From SCUN01 sp964343975 (GTDB lineage Bacteria > Acidobacteriota > Vicinamibacteria > Vicinamibacterales > SCN-69-37): a stretch of 19,291 nucleotides of DNA. A model generated the notes under the pieces. It was not told the DNA's origin. It did not search any database and saw only the letters and a program-made list of their open reading frames with translations. Of the stretch, positions 11,123-18,494 are shown in pieces. The position numbers and the translations under genes are program-made. Position 1 is the first letter of the stretch, and each line of letters opens with the position of its first letter. The DNA lies in contig CAYFLU010000054.1 of assembly GCA_964343975.1 (NCBI GenBank), positions 1 to 19,291 on the forward strand, in the 5' to 3' direction.

Positions 11123-12367
11123 GTGAGCGCACCGTCGGTGATCGTGGCCGGCGCCGGGCCGGCCGGCGCGGTGGCGGCGCGCACGCTGGCGGCCGCCGGT
11201 GTGCGCACGCTGCTCGTCGACAAGGCGTCGTTTCCGCGCAACAAGCCGTGCGGCGGCGGCATCGGCGTCCGCACGCTGCGCCGCTTTCCATGGCTCGAGT
11301 CCGCGATCCGCGGCATCGACATTCATCCGCTCGCGAAGATTCATCTCGAAGGCCCGAATGGCGCGGGCTTCGAGATGGCGCAACCCGATCCGAGCCTGTG
11401 GCTGATCCGCCGGGTCGAGTTCGATCACGCGCTCGTGCGCGAGGCCGAACGCGCGGGCGCCACGCTCCGTGAACGCTTCGAGATCACCCAGGCCCACGCC
11501 GATCGCGACGGCGTCACGCTCACGTCACGCGACGGCGAGACGCTCCGCGCGCCGATCGTGATCGCGGCCGACGGCGTGCACAGCGTGCTCGCAAAGCGGC
11601 TTGGTGTGCGCACCGCGTGGCCCGCGAACGGACTCGCCATCGACATGATGGAAGAGACGCCGCACGAGACGCTCCGCGCCACGCATCCCGATGTGATGTG
11701 GGTGTCGTACGGCTATCAGGGCCGCGACGGCTACGCGTACATCTTTCCGAAGGTCCGCCACACGAACGTCGGCGTCGGCTGCCTGCTCTCGGACTATCAG
11801 GCGCATGTCGATGCGCATCCACGCACGATGCAGGCCGAGTGCGTGCACACCTTCGTTACGAAAGGCGAGCTCGCCGGCCAGTCGGACCCGGCGCACTTCA
11901 CGCCGTTTCTGATTCCCGTCGCCGGCCCGATGCGTCGCGCGCACGACGCGACGGGCCGCGTGCTCTTCGCGGGCGATGCCGGCGGCTTCGTGAACGCGTT
12001 CACGGCCGAGGGCATCTACTACGCGATGATCAGCGGCGAACTCGCCGCGCGCGCGGCCGTGAATGCGGACGGCTCACGCCACGCCGGCCGTCTCTTCAAC
12101 ACGCTCTGGCGCGCGGAACTCGGCATCGAGCTGCGCGATGCCTCGCTGATCCAGCGTCTGCTCTTCGCCGACCACGAGCGCGTGAACGCCGTGGTGCGCG
12201 CCGGCCGACACCTGCCCTGGGTCGGCGACGTGATCCTCGACTACGCGGCGGGACGCCTCAGCTACCTGCAGGCGCGGCGCCGCATCCTGCGCGCCTCGCC
12301 GCGCACGGCATGGCGACTTGCCAGCATCTGGCTGCGCACCCGCGCCGGCCGCGCGGCCGCGCGCTGA
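11123..12367 (+). CDS. Geranylgeranyl-reductase-family FAD-dependent oxidoreductase
   Basis: A 414-residue flavoprotein of the p-hydroxybenzoate-hydroxylase fold. The N-terminal dinucleotide motif is VAGAGPAGAVAA (8-19). KPCGGGI (41-47) is the signature of the geranylgeranyl reductase family, whose Cys and Gly lie near the isoalloxazine ring. IAADGVHS (147-154) and FAGDAGGFVNAFTAEGIYYA (282-301) are the second and third FAD motifs. Known members saturate isoprenoid double bonds in lipids, chlorophyll side chains or the menaquinone tail (MenJ). The start is GTG at 11123, 21 bases after the permease stop, with only a weak AGG upstream. Candidate roles are menaquinone or polyprenyl saturation; it might instead reduce another isoprenoid or be an uncharacterised flavoprotein. 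The family is firm, the substrate is not. Confidence 0.88.
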   Translation: MSAPSVIVAGAGPAGAVAARTLAAAGVRTLLVDKASFPRNKPCGGGIGVRTLRRFPWLESAIRGIDIHPLAKIHLEGPNGAGFEMAQPDPSLWLIRRVEFDHALVREAERAGATLRERFEITQAHADRDGVTLTSRDGETLRAPIVIAADGVHSVLAKRLGVRTAWPANGLAIDMMEETPHETLRATHPDVMWVSYGYQGRDGYAYIFPKVRHTNVGVGCLLSDYQAHVDAHPRTMQAECVHTFVTKGELAGQSDPAHFTPFLIPVAGPMRRAHDATGRVLFAGDAGGFVNAFTAEGIYYAMISGELAARAAVNADGSRHAGRLFNTLWRAELGIELRDASLIQRLLFADHERVNAVVRAGRHLPWVGDVILDYAAGRLSYLQARRRILRASPRTAWRLASIWLRTRAGRAAAR

Positions 12368-12402
12368 CCACCGCGGCCGCATCGCCGCGATAGGATGACC
12401 CC

Positions 12403-14310
12403 ATGCACCGACTTCTGATCGCTCTGGGTGTGGCCGTGACGCTGTGCGCGTCGACCCTCACCGCCCGACAGACCGCGCCGGCCGCCGCTCCCGCCGCGCC
12501 CATCACCTATCGCGTGAGCTTCCCGGAACCCGAACATCACTGGATGCAGGTGGAGCTCACGGTGACCGGCCTCGCCGCCGGGCCGTTCCGCGCGCGCATG
12601 AGCCGCTCGTCGCCCGGCCGCTACGCCGTGCACGAGTTCGCGAAGAACGTCTTCGCCGCGGAGGCCTTCAACAGCAAGGGCACGCGCCTCGCGATCACAC
12701 GCCCCGATGTCGACATCTGGCAGGTGGCGGCCCACGACGGCACGGTGAAGCTCGTCTACAAGATCTTCGGCGACACGCCCGACGGCACCTACATGGGCGT
12801 GGACGCCACGCACGCGCGCATGAACATGCCCGCCGCCTTCATGTGGGTGCCCGGCATGGACCTGCGCCCGATCCGCATCACGTTCACGCCGCCGCAGGGC
12901 CCGAACTGGAAGATCGCGACGCAGCTCTTCCCGACGAACGACGCGTGGACCTTCACCGCGCCGAATCTTCAGTACTTCATGGACAGCCCGACGGAGCTCG
13001 CCGACCTCGTGATCAGCGAGTTCACCGTGCCGAACACCGACGGCACCCCGGTGCGCATCCGCCTCGCCGCGCATTCCGACGGCACGCAGGCCGACGTCGA
13101 CGAACTCGCGAAGCTCGTGCAGCCGATGGTGAAGGAACACATGGCCGTGTTCGGCGAGTACCCGAAGTACGAGCCGGGCTACTACACGTTCCTCCTCGAC
13201 TACGTGGCGTGGGGCGACGGCGACGGCATGGAGCATCGCAACAGTACGGCGGTGTCCACGCCGGGTCTGTCGCTCCTCACGCCGCAGGGCCGCGCGTCGG
13301 CCCTCAGCACGATCTCGCACGAGTACTTCCACAATTGGAACGTCGAGCGCATCCGCCCGGCGGGCCTCGAGCCGTTCGACTTCACGCGCGAGAACATCAC
13401 GTGCTGCCTCTGGCTCGCCGAAGGCTTCACGCAGTACTACGGCGACCTGCTGCTGCGTCGCGCGGGCCTGTCGACGCGACTGCCGACCAACAACATCATC
13501 CCGGTGATCACCGGATCGGGCCGCACCGTCCGCTCGGCCGTGCAGATGAGTGAGCATGCGCCCTTCGCCGACGCCGGCGTGGCGAACGACGCGAACGACC
13601 GCACGCGCACCTTCATCTCGTACTACACGTATGGCGCGGCCATCGCCGTCGGGCTCGACCTGTCGTTGCGCGACCTCAGCAACGGCAAGCTCACACTCGA
13701 CGACTTCATGCGCGCGTTGTGGAAAGACTTCGGCAAACCCGGTGGTCCGGCGCCCGGCCTCGTGGGCAAGCCCTACACGCTGCGTGATCTGCGGACGACG
13801 CTCGCGACGCTGACGAACAACAAGAAGTTCGCCGACGACTTCTTCGACAAATACGTCGAAGGCCGCGAGGTCGTCGACTACGCGCGCCTGCTGAAGCTCG
13901 CCGGCTACGATCTGCGGCCCAGCACACCCAACCGCGGTTGGGTCGGCAACGTCCAGGTGCAGGTCGCCACTGGCGGTCTCCTCGTCGGCATGGGCAGCGG
14001 GCGCGGCGGCGGCATCAAGACGCCGGTCGCCTTCAACGCGCCGCTCTACAAAGCGGGCGTCGACTTCGGCGACACGATCACGACGATCGACGGACAGCCC
14101 GCCACGATGGACAGCTGGGCCGCGCTCACGACAAAGGCGCCGGGCACGCAGGTGAAGCTCGGCATCCTGCGCCGCGGCGGCCTCACGGCCACCGGCACGC
14201 TCGTGATCGAAGCCGACCCGAACCTCCAGATCGTCGACATGGGCACGGCCGCGCTCTCCGAATCGCAGAAGGCGTTCCGTGAGGCGTGGCTCGGCTCGAA
14301 AGTGAAGTAG
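12403..14310 (+). CDS. Secreted M61-family metallopeptidase with C-terminal PDZ domain
   Basis: A 635-residue exported zinc peptidase of the M61 (glycyl aminopeptidase) family. Residues 1-22 are a signal peptide (LLIALGVAVTLCAST). Residues ~34-200 are the N-terminal beta-rich domain of the family. The gluzincin active site is HEYFH (306-310), continuing as NWNVERIRP; the third zinc ligand is Glu340 in WLAEGFTQYYGDL, and GMEHRNST lies upstream at about 275-282. A PDZ domain covers about 530-610 (the KAGVDFGDTITTIDGQPA loop is typical). The start has a good AGGA site seven bases upstream. It is 35 bases from the flavoprotein stop and may belong to the same transcript. Its stop is immediately followed, with no spacer, by the stop of the opposing gene. 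The natural substrates are unknown. Confidence 0.93.
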   Translation: MHRLLIALGVAVTLCASTLTARQTAPAAAPAAPITYRVSFPEPEHHWMQVELTVTGLAAGPFRARMSRSSPGRYAVHEFAKNVFAAEAFNSKGTRLAITRPDVDIWQVAAHDGTVKLVYKIFGDTPDGTYMGVDATHARMNMPAAFMWVPGMDLRPIRITFTPPQGPNWKIATQLFPTNDAWTFTAPNLQYFMDSPTELADLVISEFTVPNTDGTPVRIRLAAHSDGTQADVDELAKLVQPMVKEHMAVFGEYPKYEPGYYTFLLDYVAWGDGDGMEHRNSTAVSTPGLSLLTPQGRASALSTISHEYFHNWNVERIRPAGLEPFDFTRENITCCLWLAEGFTQYYGDLLLRRAGLSTRLPTNNIIPVITGSGRTVRSAVQMSEHAPFADAGVANDANDRTRTFISYYTYGAAIAVGLDLSLRDLSNGKLTLDDFMRALWKDFGKPGGPAPGLVGKPYTLRDLRTTLATLTNNKKFADDFFDKYVEGREVVDYARLLKLAGYDLRPSTPNRGWVGNVQVQVATGGLLVGMGSGRGGGIKTPVAFNAPLYKAGVDFGDTITTIDGQPATMDSWAALTTKAPGTQVKLGILRRGGLTATGTLVIEADPNLQIVDMGTAALSESQKAFREAWLGSKVK

Positions 14311-14316
14311 CTACTT
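14305..14316. repeat. Palindrome spanning two abutting convergent stop codons
   Basis: AAGTAGCTACTT is a perfect 12-base palindrome made of the last Lys codon and TAG stop of the M61 gene and the mirror-image Lys-TAG of the gene on the other strand. Flanking bases do not extend the pairing, and there is no T-run, so it is not a standard terminator. Confidence 0.8.
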
Positions 14317-15144
14317 GATGATCACCGTCGCGTCGAACCGCTGATAGTTGGTGTAGGTCGACTCGACGGTGATCACTTCCGGCGCCGGTCCCGCCGACTG
14401 CTCGTACCGCTCGTGCATCGACACGGGCACCCACATCCCCAACTTCTGATCGAGCGCATAGCTCGTCGTCATCTCCGCGCGCACGGGGCCCAATGCCATC
14501 GCGATGCGCGTGCGCTGCACGCGCCCGGTGGCGGCGTCGATGTCGAGCTCGCCGTTCGTGTACACGGGCTCGCCGAACATGCCGGAAATCAGCGTGGGCC
14601 GGTCTTTCTCGGTGAACGTCAGCGTAACCACCGGCGCCGCACCCGATGAGACGACGGTGCGATCGAAGCGAAAGCGTCTGCGGTGCAGCGCGTCGAGCAC
14701 GAGCAAGGCGAAGGTCGGCTCGTTGAACGTGCGCCGCACGTTGCCGATGTTGTAGCGCGCGTTCTTCTCCGCCACGATCGCGCCAAGGCGCCACAGCGGC
14801 GCGCGCTGGATCAACGCCCGGATGTCGTCGGGGTCGATCACGGTTGCGCCGTCGGCCTCACGCACATCCCGCGCGGCCATCCAGTGACCTTCCTGCGGCA
14901 AATACGTGAGGAAGAACTCCGCGCGCGTGCGCCGTTCGGCCGCCACGCTGCCACTGCGCGTGACCTGCTGCATGGCCAGCTCATCGGCCAGCACGAACGC
15001 GAGATCCTTCTCGTAGGCCTTGACCCAGTCGCCGGCGGCGGCGACCACCGCCTTCTCGGACGTGTCGATCTTCTGTGCGTGCAGCGTTCTGAGTGGCAGC
15101 ACCGCCATCGCCGCCAACACGAGCGCAGAAACGACGGCGCGCAT
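14311..15144 (-). CDS. Secreted protein of unknown function, paralog 2
   Basis: A 277-residue exported protein. Residues 1-23 are a Sec signal peptide (VVSALVLAAMAVL, ending LHA). The mature protein begins with a helical segment containing WVKAYEKDLAFVLADE and then is beta-rich. It shares blocks with the gene just upstream: ARDV, YNIGNVRRTFNEPT (131-144), GELDIDAATGRV (198-209), the MTTSY block, KLGMWVP (234-240) and a closing RFDATVIIK. The two are clearly tandem paralogs. The pattern of paired strands, with a MWVP loop near the C-terminus, suggests an outer-membrane-lipoprotein-carrier-like beta fold, but this is inference. I recognise the type as widespread and unnamed in Acidobacteriota genomes. 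It starts five bases after the stop of the upstream paralog. Confidence 0.82.
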   Translation of the reverse strand: MRAVVSALVLAAMAVLPLRTLHAQKIDTSEKAVVAAAGDWVKAYEKDLAFVLADELAMQQVTRSGSVAAERRTRAEFFLTYLPQEGHWMAARDVREADGATVIDPDDIRALIQRAPLWRLGAIVAEKNARYNIGNVRRTFNEPTFALLVLDALHRRRFRFDRTVVSSGAAPVVTLTFTEKDRPTLISGMFGEPVYTNGELDIDAATGRVQRTRIAMALGPVRAEMTTSYALDQKLGMWVPVSMHERYEQSAGPAPEVITVESTYTNYQRFDATVIIK

Positions 15145-15149
15145 GGGAG

Positions 15150-16007
15150 CTACTTGATGCGCACCTGAACGTCGAACCGGCTGAAGTCGCCGTAGGTGGC
15201 TTTGCCGTTGATCTTCTCGGCGCGACGGCCGTCGCCGTCGTACTTCTCTTCGAACGTCGTCGGCACCCACATCTTCAACTTCTCGTCCGGCCGGTACGTC
15301 GTCGTGAGCGTGGCGTCGACCTTGCCCAAGCGGATGCGCAGCTCGGCGCGCTCGACGCGACCGGTGGCGCCGTCGATCACGAGTTCGCCCTTCGAGTACG
15401 CCGGCGACCCGTCGGTGTTGACGATGAGCGTGGGCTTGCCGTGTTCGGCGAATGACACGGTGTACTTGCCGTCCTTCACCTTCTGCCGCACGAACGTCGT
15501 CTTTGGACGATGTTCGTCGTCGAGGATCTGCAAGCTGAGGGTGGGCTCGTTGAAGTTGCGGTAGATCGTGCCGAGGTTGTAGGTGGCGTTCTTCGCTTTC
15601 AGTTCACGCGCGGCGCCGACCTGACCGCTGTTGAGAATCGAGCGCACATCGGGACGGTTGAGCAGCTTTTTGCCATCGGCGACGAGGACGTCTCGAATCG
15701 CCATCCACACGCGGTCGGCGGGCACATAGACGAAGTAGACCTCGCTCTCGAGCGTCTCGTCCATGTCGTAGAGCGAGTAGCCGCCCGTGAGCGTCTGCAC
15801 GTACGTCTCGGTGGCCATCACGTACGTCAGGTCATCGCGATAGCCACGCACGTACTCGCCCGCGCGTTCGATCACGGTGTCGACCGAGAGCGTTTGCGGC
15901 GCATGCGCCGCCACGGCCGGGGCCGTACACGCGATGGCCACCGCCGCGATGGCCGTGACAAGACGACTGACGGGGTGCACGCCTTGATTGTGCCGAAGAA
16001 GCGCCAT
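15150..16007 (-). CDS. Secreted protein of unknown function, paralog 1
   Basis: A 285-residue exported protein with a signal peptide in residues 1-35 (LVTAIAAVAIACTAPAVAA). After it comes YVRGYRDDLTYVMATETYVQ, matching the first helix of the downstream paralog, then VYVPADRVWMAIRDV, YNLGTIYRNFNEPT (143-156), GELVIDGATGRVERA (207-221), LTTTYRPDEKLKMWVP (234-249) and a C-terminal FSRFDVQVRIK. The ATG at 16007 shares one base with the stop of the FAD dehydrogenase gene (TGATG), so coupling is likely. A GTG at 15980 would give a shorter signal peptide and cannot be excluded. No catalytic motif is visible; a ligand-binding or envelope role is possible. No function is assigned. Confidence 0.82.
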   Translation of the reverse strand: MALLRHNQGVHPVSRLVTAIAAVAIACTAPAVAAHAPQTLSVDTVIERAGEYVRGYRDDLTYVMATETYVQTLTGGYSLYDMDETLESEVYFVYVPADRVWMAIRDVLVADGKKLLNRPDVRSILNSGQVGAARELKAKNATYNLGTIYRNFNEPTLSLQILDDEHRPKTTFVRQKVKDGKYTVSFAEHGKPTLIVNTDGSPAYSKGELVIDGATGRVERAELRIRLGKVDATLTTTYRPDEKLKMWVPTTFEEKYDGDGRRAEKINGKATYGDFSRFDVQVRIK

Positions 16008-17599
16008 CAGGAAAAGAGGACGCCGGGCGCCAGCCGTTGGTCGGGGTCGAGCGTGCGGCGGATGGCGCGCATCTCGGCAATCCCTTGGTGCCCGACCATT
16101 TGCGCGAGGAGCGCCTGCTTCACCGGATTGCGGCCGACGCCGTGTTCGGCCAGCGGGCACCCGCCCATCGCGGCGACGTCGCGACCGAATGCGAGGATCG
16201 CCTCCTTCCCGGCGCGCACATCGTCGTAACTGCGCGGGAGCACGTTCGGATGAAGGTTGCCGTCGGAGATGTGGCCCCAGATGGCGCAGTCGAGCCCGCG
16301 GTCGCGATAGCCGTCGCGGTAGCGCTTCATGATCTCGGCCAAGCGGCCGAACGGCACGATCATGTCGGCTGCGGTTTTCTCGATGCGCGCGTCGATGTCG
16401 CGCTTCGCGTCGCCGACGCGGCGGTTGACGCCGGTCGGGGCGGCTTCGCGCAGCGCGTAGAACTGGTCGAGCCGCGGCTTGTCGCCGGGCATGGCGAGTT
16501 CGGTGCGATCGAGCACGCCGTGGCGATCGAGGAGCCGGCAGAACCGCGCCATCGGCGTGTCGAGCACGTCGGTATCGAGCGCGCGCGCGACGTCCTCGAA
16601 TAACGTCGCCGCAGTGGCGCCGGCCGGCAGTTCCAGATGCACAAACAGCACGACGTCCGCATCGGCCGCAAGCGCGATGTCGTTGCGTCGGTCGGCGCCG
16701 TCTTCGCGGACGATGTCGATGCAGCGGCGGTCCATGTGCTCGATGGCGGCCACGTCGATGCCCTGACGATCGCCCGTGCGCCATGTCGCCTGCGCCGCGT
16801 CGCGCAGCTCACCCGTCAACGCCAGCGCCGCCGCTTCGGATGTGGTGGTGATCAGCGCCATCGCGAACGCCGGCGGTTCGGGTGCGGTGCGCAACGTGGC
16901 GCGCGTGATCACGCCGAGCGTGCCTTCGCTACCGATGAAGAGATCGACGAGGTCCATCTCGTCGGCCGTGAAATATCCCGCCGACACTTTCGGCACGGCG
17001 GGCAACGTGTAGTGGCCGGGGCGCAGCCGTCGCTCGCCGTGTTCGCACGCGATGGTCCAGCCGTCCATGCGCGTGGTGACGTTGGCGCCGCGCACCAGAT
17101 CGAGCACGCAGCCGCACGCGAGCACCACGGTGAGGCCGTCGACCCATTGGCGCGTCGTGCCGTACTTGAAGGTCGCGGCGCCGGCCGCGTTCGTCGCGAT
17201 GACACCGCCGACCCACGCGCCCGTGAACGTGGGCACAGGCGGATACCAGCGATGCGCGTGCGTCAGTGCCTCCTGCAGCACGACGAGCGGCACCCCGGCG
17301 CCCACATGGACGTGATCGCCGTCGATCACAATGTCGGTGAATCGCTCGAGCGAAAGAATCACGCCGCCGTGCGGCGTGGCGCCGCCGGTGAGTGACGACT
17401 GCGCGCCGATGGCCAGCACGGTCGAGGATGAGGTCACGAGCTCGGCGACGTCACGTTCTGTGGCGGGTCGCGCAAACGCGTCGGCGTAGCCGCCGGGGAA
17501 ATGCGCGGCATCTTCCAGGTGCGTCTGCACGCGCTCAGGCGATGGATCGAGCCGATCGCGCGACACCTCGCCGCGCGGCGCGCGCGCGTGCACGATCAT
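16007..17599 (-). CDS. FAD-linked oxidase / D-2-hydroxyacid dehydrogenase-like (GlcD/Dld type)
   Basis: A 530-residue flavoenzyme of the PCMH/VAO fold. The FAD-binding half has GAQSSLTGGATP (65-76), GAWVGGVIATNAAG (127-140) and GSEGTLGVIT (223-232). The C-terminal FAD-oxidase domain has GHISDGNLHPN (442-452), whose two His are metal or substrate ligands in D-lactate dehydrogenases, and AEHGVGRNP (484-492). Members oxidise D-lactate, glycolate or other 2-hydroxyacids and pass electrons to a quinone or cytochrome. There is no fused Cys-rich Fe-S domain and no signal peptide, so it is probably cytoplasmic or membrane-peripheral. The ATG at 17599 overlaps the stop of the CuA protein gene by four bases (ATGA). 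The exact substrate cannot be decided; glycolate or D-lactate is a guess. Confidence 0.9.
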   Translation of the reverse strand: MIVHARAPRGEVSRDRLDPSPERVQTHLEDAAHFPGGYADAFARPATERDVAELVTSSSTVLAIGAQSSLTGGATPHGGVILSLERFTDIVIDGDHVHVGAGVPLVVLQEALTHAHRWYPPVPTFTGAWVGGVIATNAAGAATFKYGTTRQWVDGLTVVLACGCVLDLVRGANVTTRMDGWTIACEHGERRLRPGHYTLPAVPKVSAGYFTADEMDLVDLFIGSEGTLGVITRATLRTAPEPPAFAMALITTTSEAAALALTGELRDAAQATWRTGDRQGIDVAAIEHMDRRCIDIVREDGADRRNDIALAADADVVLFVHLELPAGATAATLFEDVARALDTDVLDTPMARFCRLLDRHGVLDRTELAMPGDKPRLDQFYALREAAPTGVNRRVGDAKRDIDARIEKTAADMIVPFGRLAEIMKRYRDGYRDRGLDCAIWGHISDGNLHPNVLPRSYDDVRAGKEAILAFGRDVAAMGGCPLAEHGVGRNPVKQALLAQMVGHQGIAEMRAIRRTLDPDQRLAPGVLFS

Positions 17600-18321
17600 C
17601 GCGCACCGCCTGCGGCGAGGAAGCGCGCGTAGTCGGCGTCGCTGTCGACGACCACCACACCACGCATGCGATCGTGCTGCGGTCCGCACAGCTGCGAGCA
17701 CGTGATGTCGAAGCGTCCGAGCATCTTCGGCGTGAACCAGATCGTGGCCACGGTGCCCGGCACGGCGTCCTGTTTGATCTGTAGCGCCGTCACGCCGAAC
17801 GAGTGGATCACATCTTTACTGGTGATCTGCGCGACGACGGGCCGGCCGACCGGCACGTGGAGTTCGGCGGAGACGATGTCGTCGGCGGCGTGGTCGGAGG
17901 TGCGATCGAGGCCGGCCGGGTTCTCGGGCGTCACGCGATCGGCGCGTGCCTCACCGAATGCGCCGTCGGCGCCCGGATAGTGAAACGCCCATTGATACTG
18001 CTGGGCCACGACGCGGACGACGATCGTGCGCGGAGTGATGGGCGGTGCCGTGACGCGGCCGCGCCACATCGGCGCGGCGACGAAGATGTAGAGGACCGAC
18101 TCGGCGATGACGAGGGCGGCCGTCGCGCTCAGGGCTGTGCCGCGGCGCGCGGCGGTGGGCATCGGCGTGGCGTCGTCCGACACGTTGCGCCAGATGACCC
18201 AGGCGAGGTAGATCGCCCACGCCAAGATCGCGCTGCCCATGACGGACAGCACGGCGATGAGCGCGCCGCTGATGGCGGCCGACTGGGACGCGCCCGCGAC
18301 GGGAAAGAAACTGCCATTCAC
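17596..18321 (-). CDS. coxB: Cytochrome c oxidase subunit II (CuA protein), without adjacent subunit I
   Basis: A 241-residue subunit II of a heme-copper oxidase, or a stand-alone relative. Two N-terminal helices (about 20-44 and 62-86) are followed by a periplasmic cupredoxin domain. The CuA set is complete: His173 in DVIHSFGV, then Cys208, Gln210, Cys212, His216 and Met219 in CSQLCGPQHDRM. Position 210 is Gln where most A-type oxidases have Glu; its backbone carbonyl is the ligand, so this is compatible with CuA. AQQYQWAFHYPG (106-117) is the usual aromatic entry strand. The start is GTG at 18321; there is no strong ribosome site. The gene heads a tight minus-strand operon with an FAD dehydrogenase, not with coxA. 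It is shorter than caa3-type fusions and has no cytochrome c domain. Confidence 0.9.
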   Translation of the reverse strand: MNGSFFPVAGASQSAAISGALIAVLSVMGSAILAWAIYLAWVIWRNVSDDATPMPTAARRGTALSATAALVIAESVLYIFVAAPMWRGRVTAPPITPRTIVVRVVAQQYQWAFHYPGADGAFGEARADRVTPENPAGLDRTSDHAADDIVSAELHVPVGRPVVAQITSKDVIHSFGVTALQIKQDAVPGTVATIWFTPKMLGRFDITCSQLCGPQHDRMRGVVVVDSDADYARFLAAGGAR

Positions 18322-18335
18322 TGCAGCGAGTCGAT

Positions 18336-18343
18336 TCTATACT
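18336..18343. promoter_or_regulatory. Overlapping back-to-back -10 elements
   Basis: Plus-strand TATACT (18338-18343) and minus-strand TATAGA (18341-18336) share the core TATA. The plus element would start transcription at about 18350-18351, exactly at the next gene's ATG; the minus one would start near 18329, eight bases before coxB. No good -35 is seen for either. Confidence 0.4.
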
Positions 18344-18350
18344 GCGTGCC

Positions 18351-18479
18351 ATGACCTCAGCGCCCTCGTCATCCTCGCCACCGCGCGAGACGGACCTCAC
18401 GCGCACGTATGTGCTCGTCGTGGTCGTCGAAATCGTGACGCTTCTTGTCCTCTACGGACTCGGCAAGTATTTCGCGTAA
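18351..18479 (+). CDS. 42-residue single-helix membrane mini-protein
   Basis: A short gene encoding a polar Ser/Pro-rich N-terminus with PPRETDLTR, then one long hydrophobic segment, TYVLVVVVEIVTLLVLYGL, ending GKYFA. It is probably a single-pass inner membrane protein with its N-terminus inside. A Glu lies inside the helix, which is unusual and could contact a partner. The gene lies 15 bases before a sodium:solute symporter in the same direction, so it may be a small accessory subunit or stabiliser of that transporter, as known for some symporters with small partner proteins. No ribosome site is visible, and the -10 element sits seven bases ahead of the ATG, which suggests leaderless expression. 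Function is unknown; coding status rests on the helix, the context and the tidy spacing. Confidence 0.7.
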   Translation: MTSAPSSSSPPRETDLTRTYVLVVVVEIVTLLVLYGLGKYFA

Positions 18480-18494
18480 CCGGAGAGAGCAGAG

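Noticed and set aside
12352..12381. GC-only palindromes (two GCGGCCGC copies) near the end of the flavoprotein gene, considered as a terminator
   Set aside because: There is no T-run after them, the first lies within coding sequence, and such palindromes are expected by chance at this GC content.
12262..13557. 431-codon minus-strand frame opposite the M61 peptidase and flavoprotein end
   Set aside because: Low-complexity Arg/Val/His composition and overlap with two well-supported genes.
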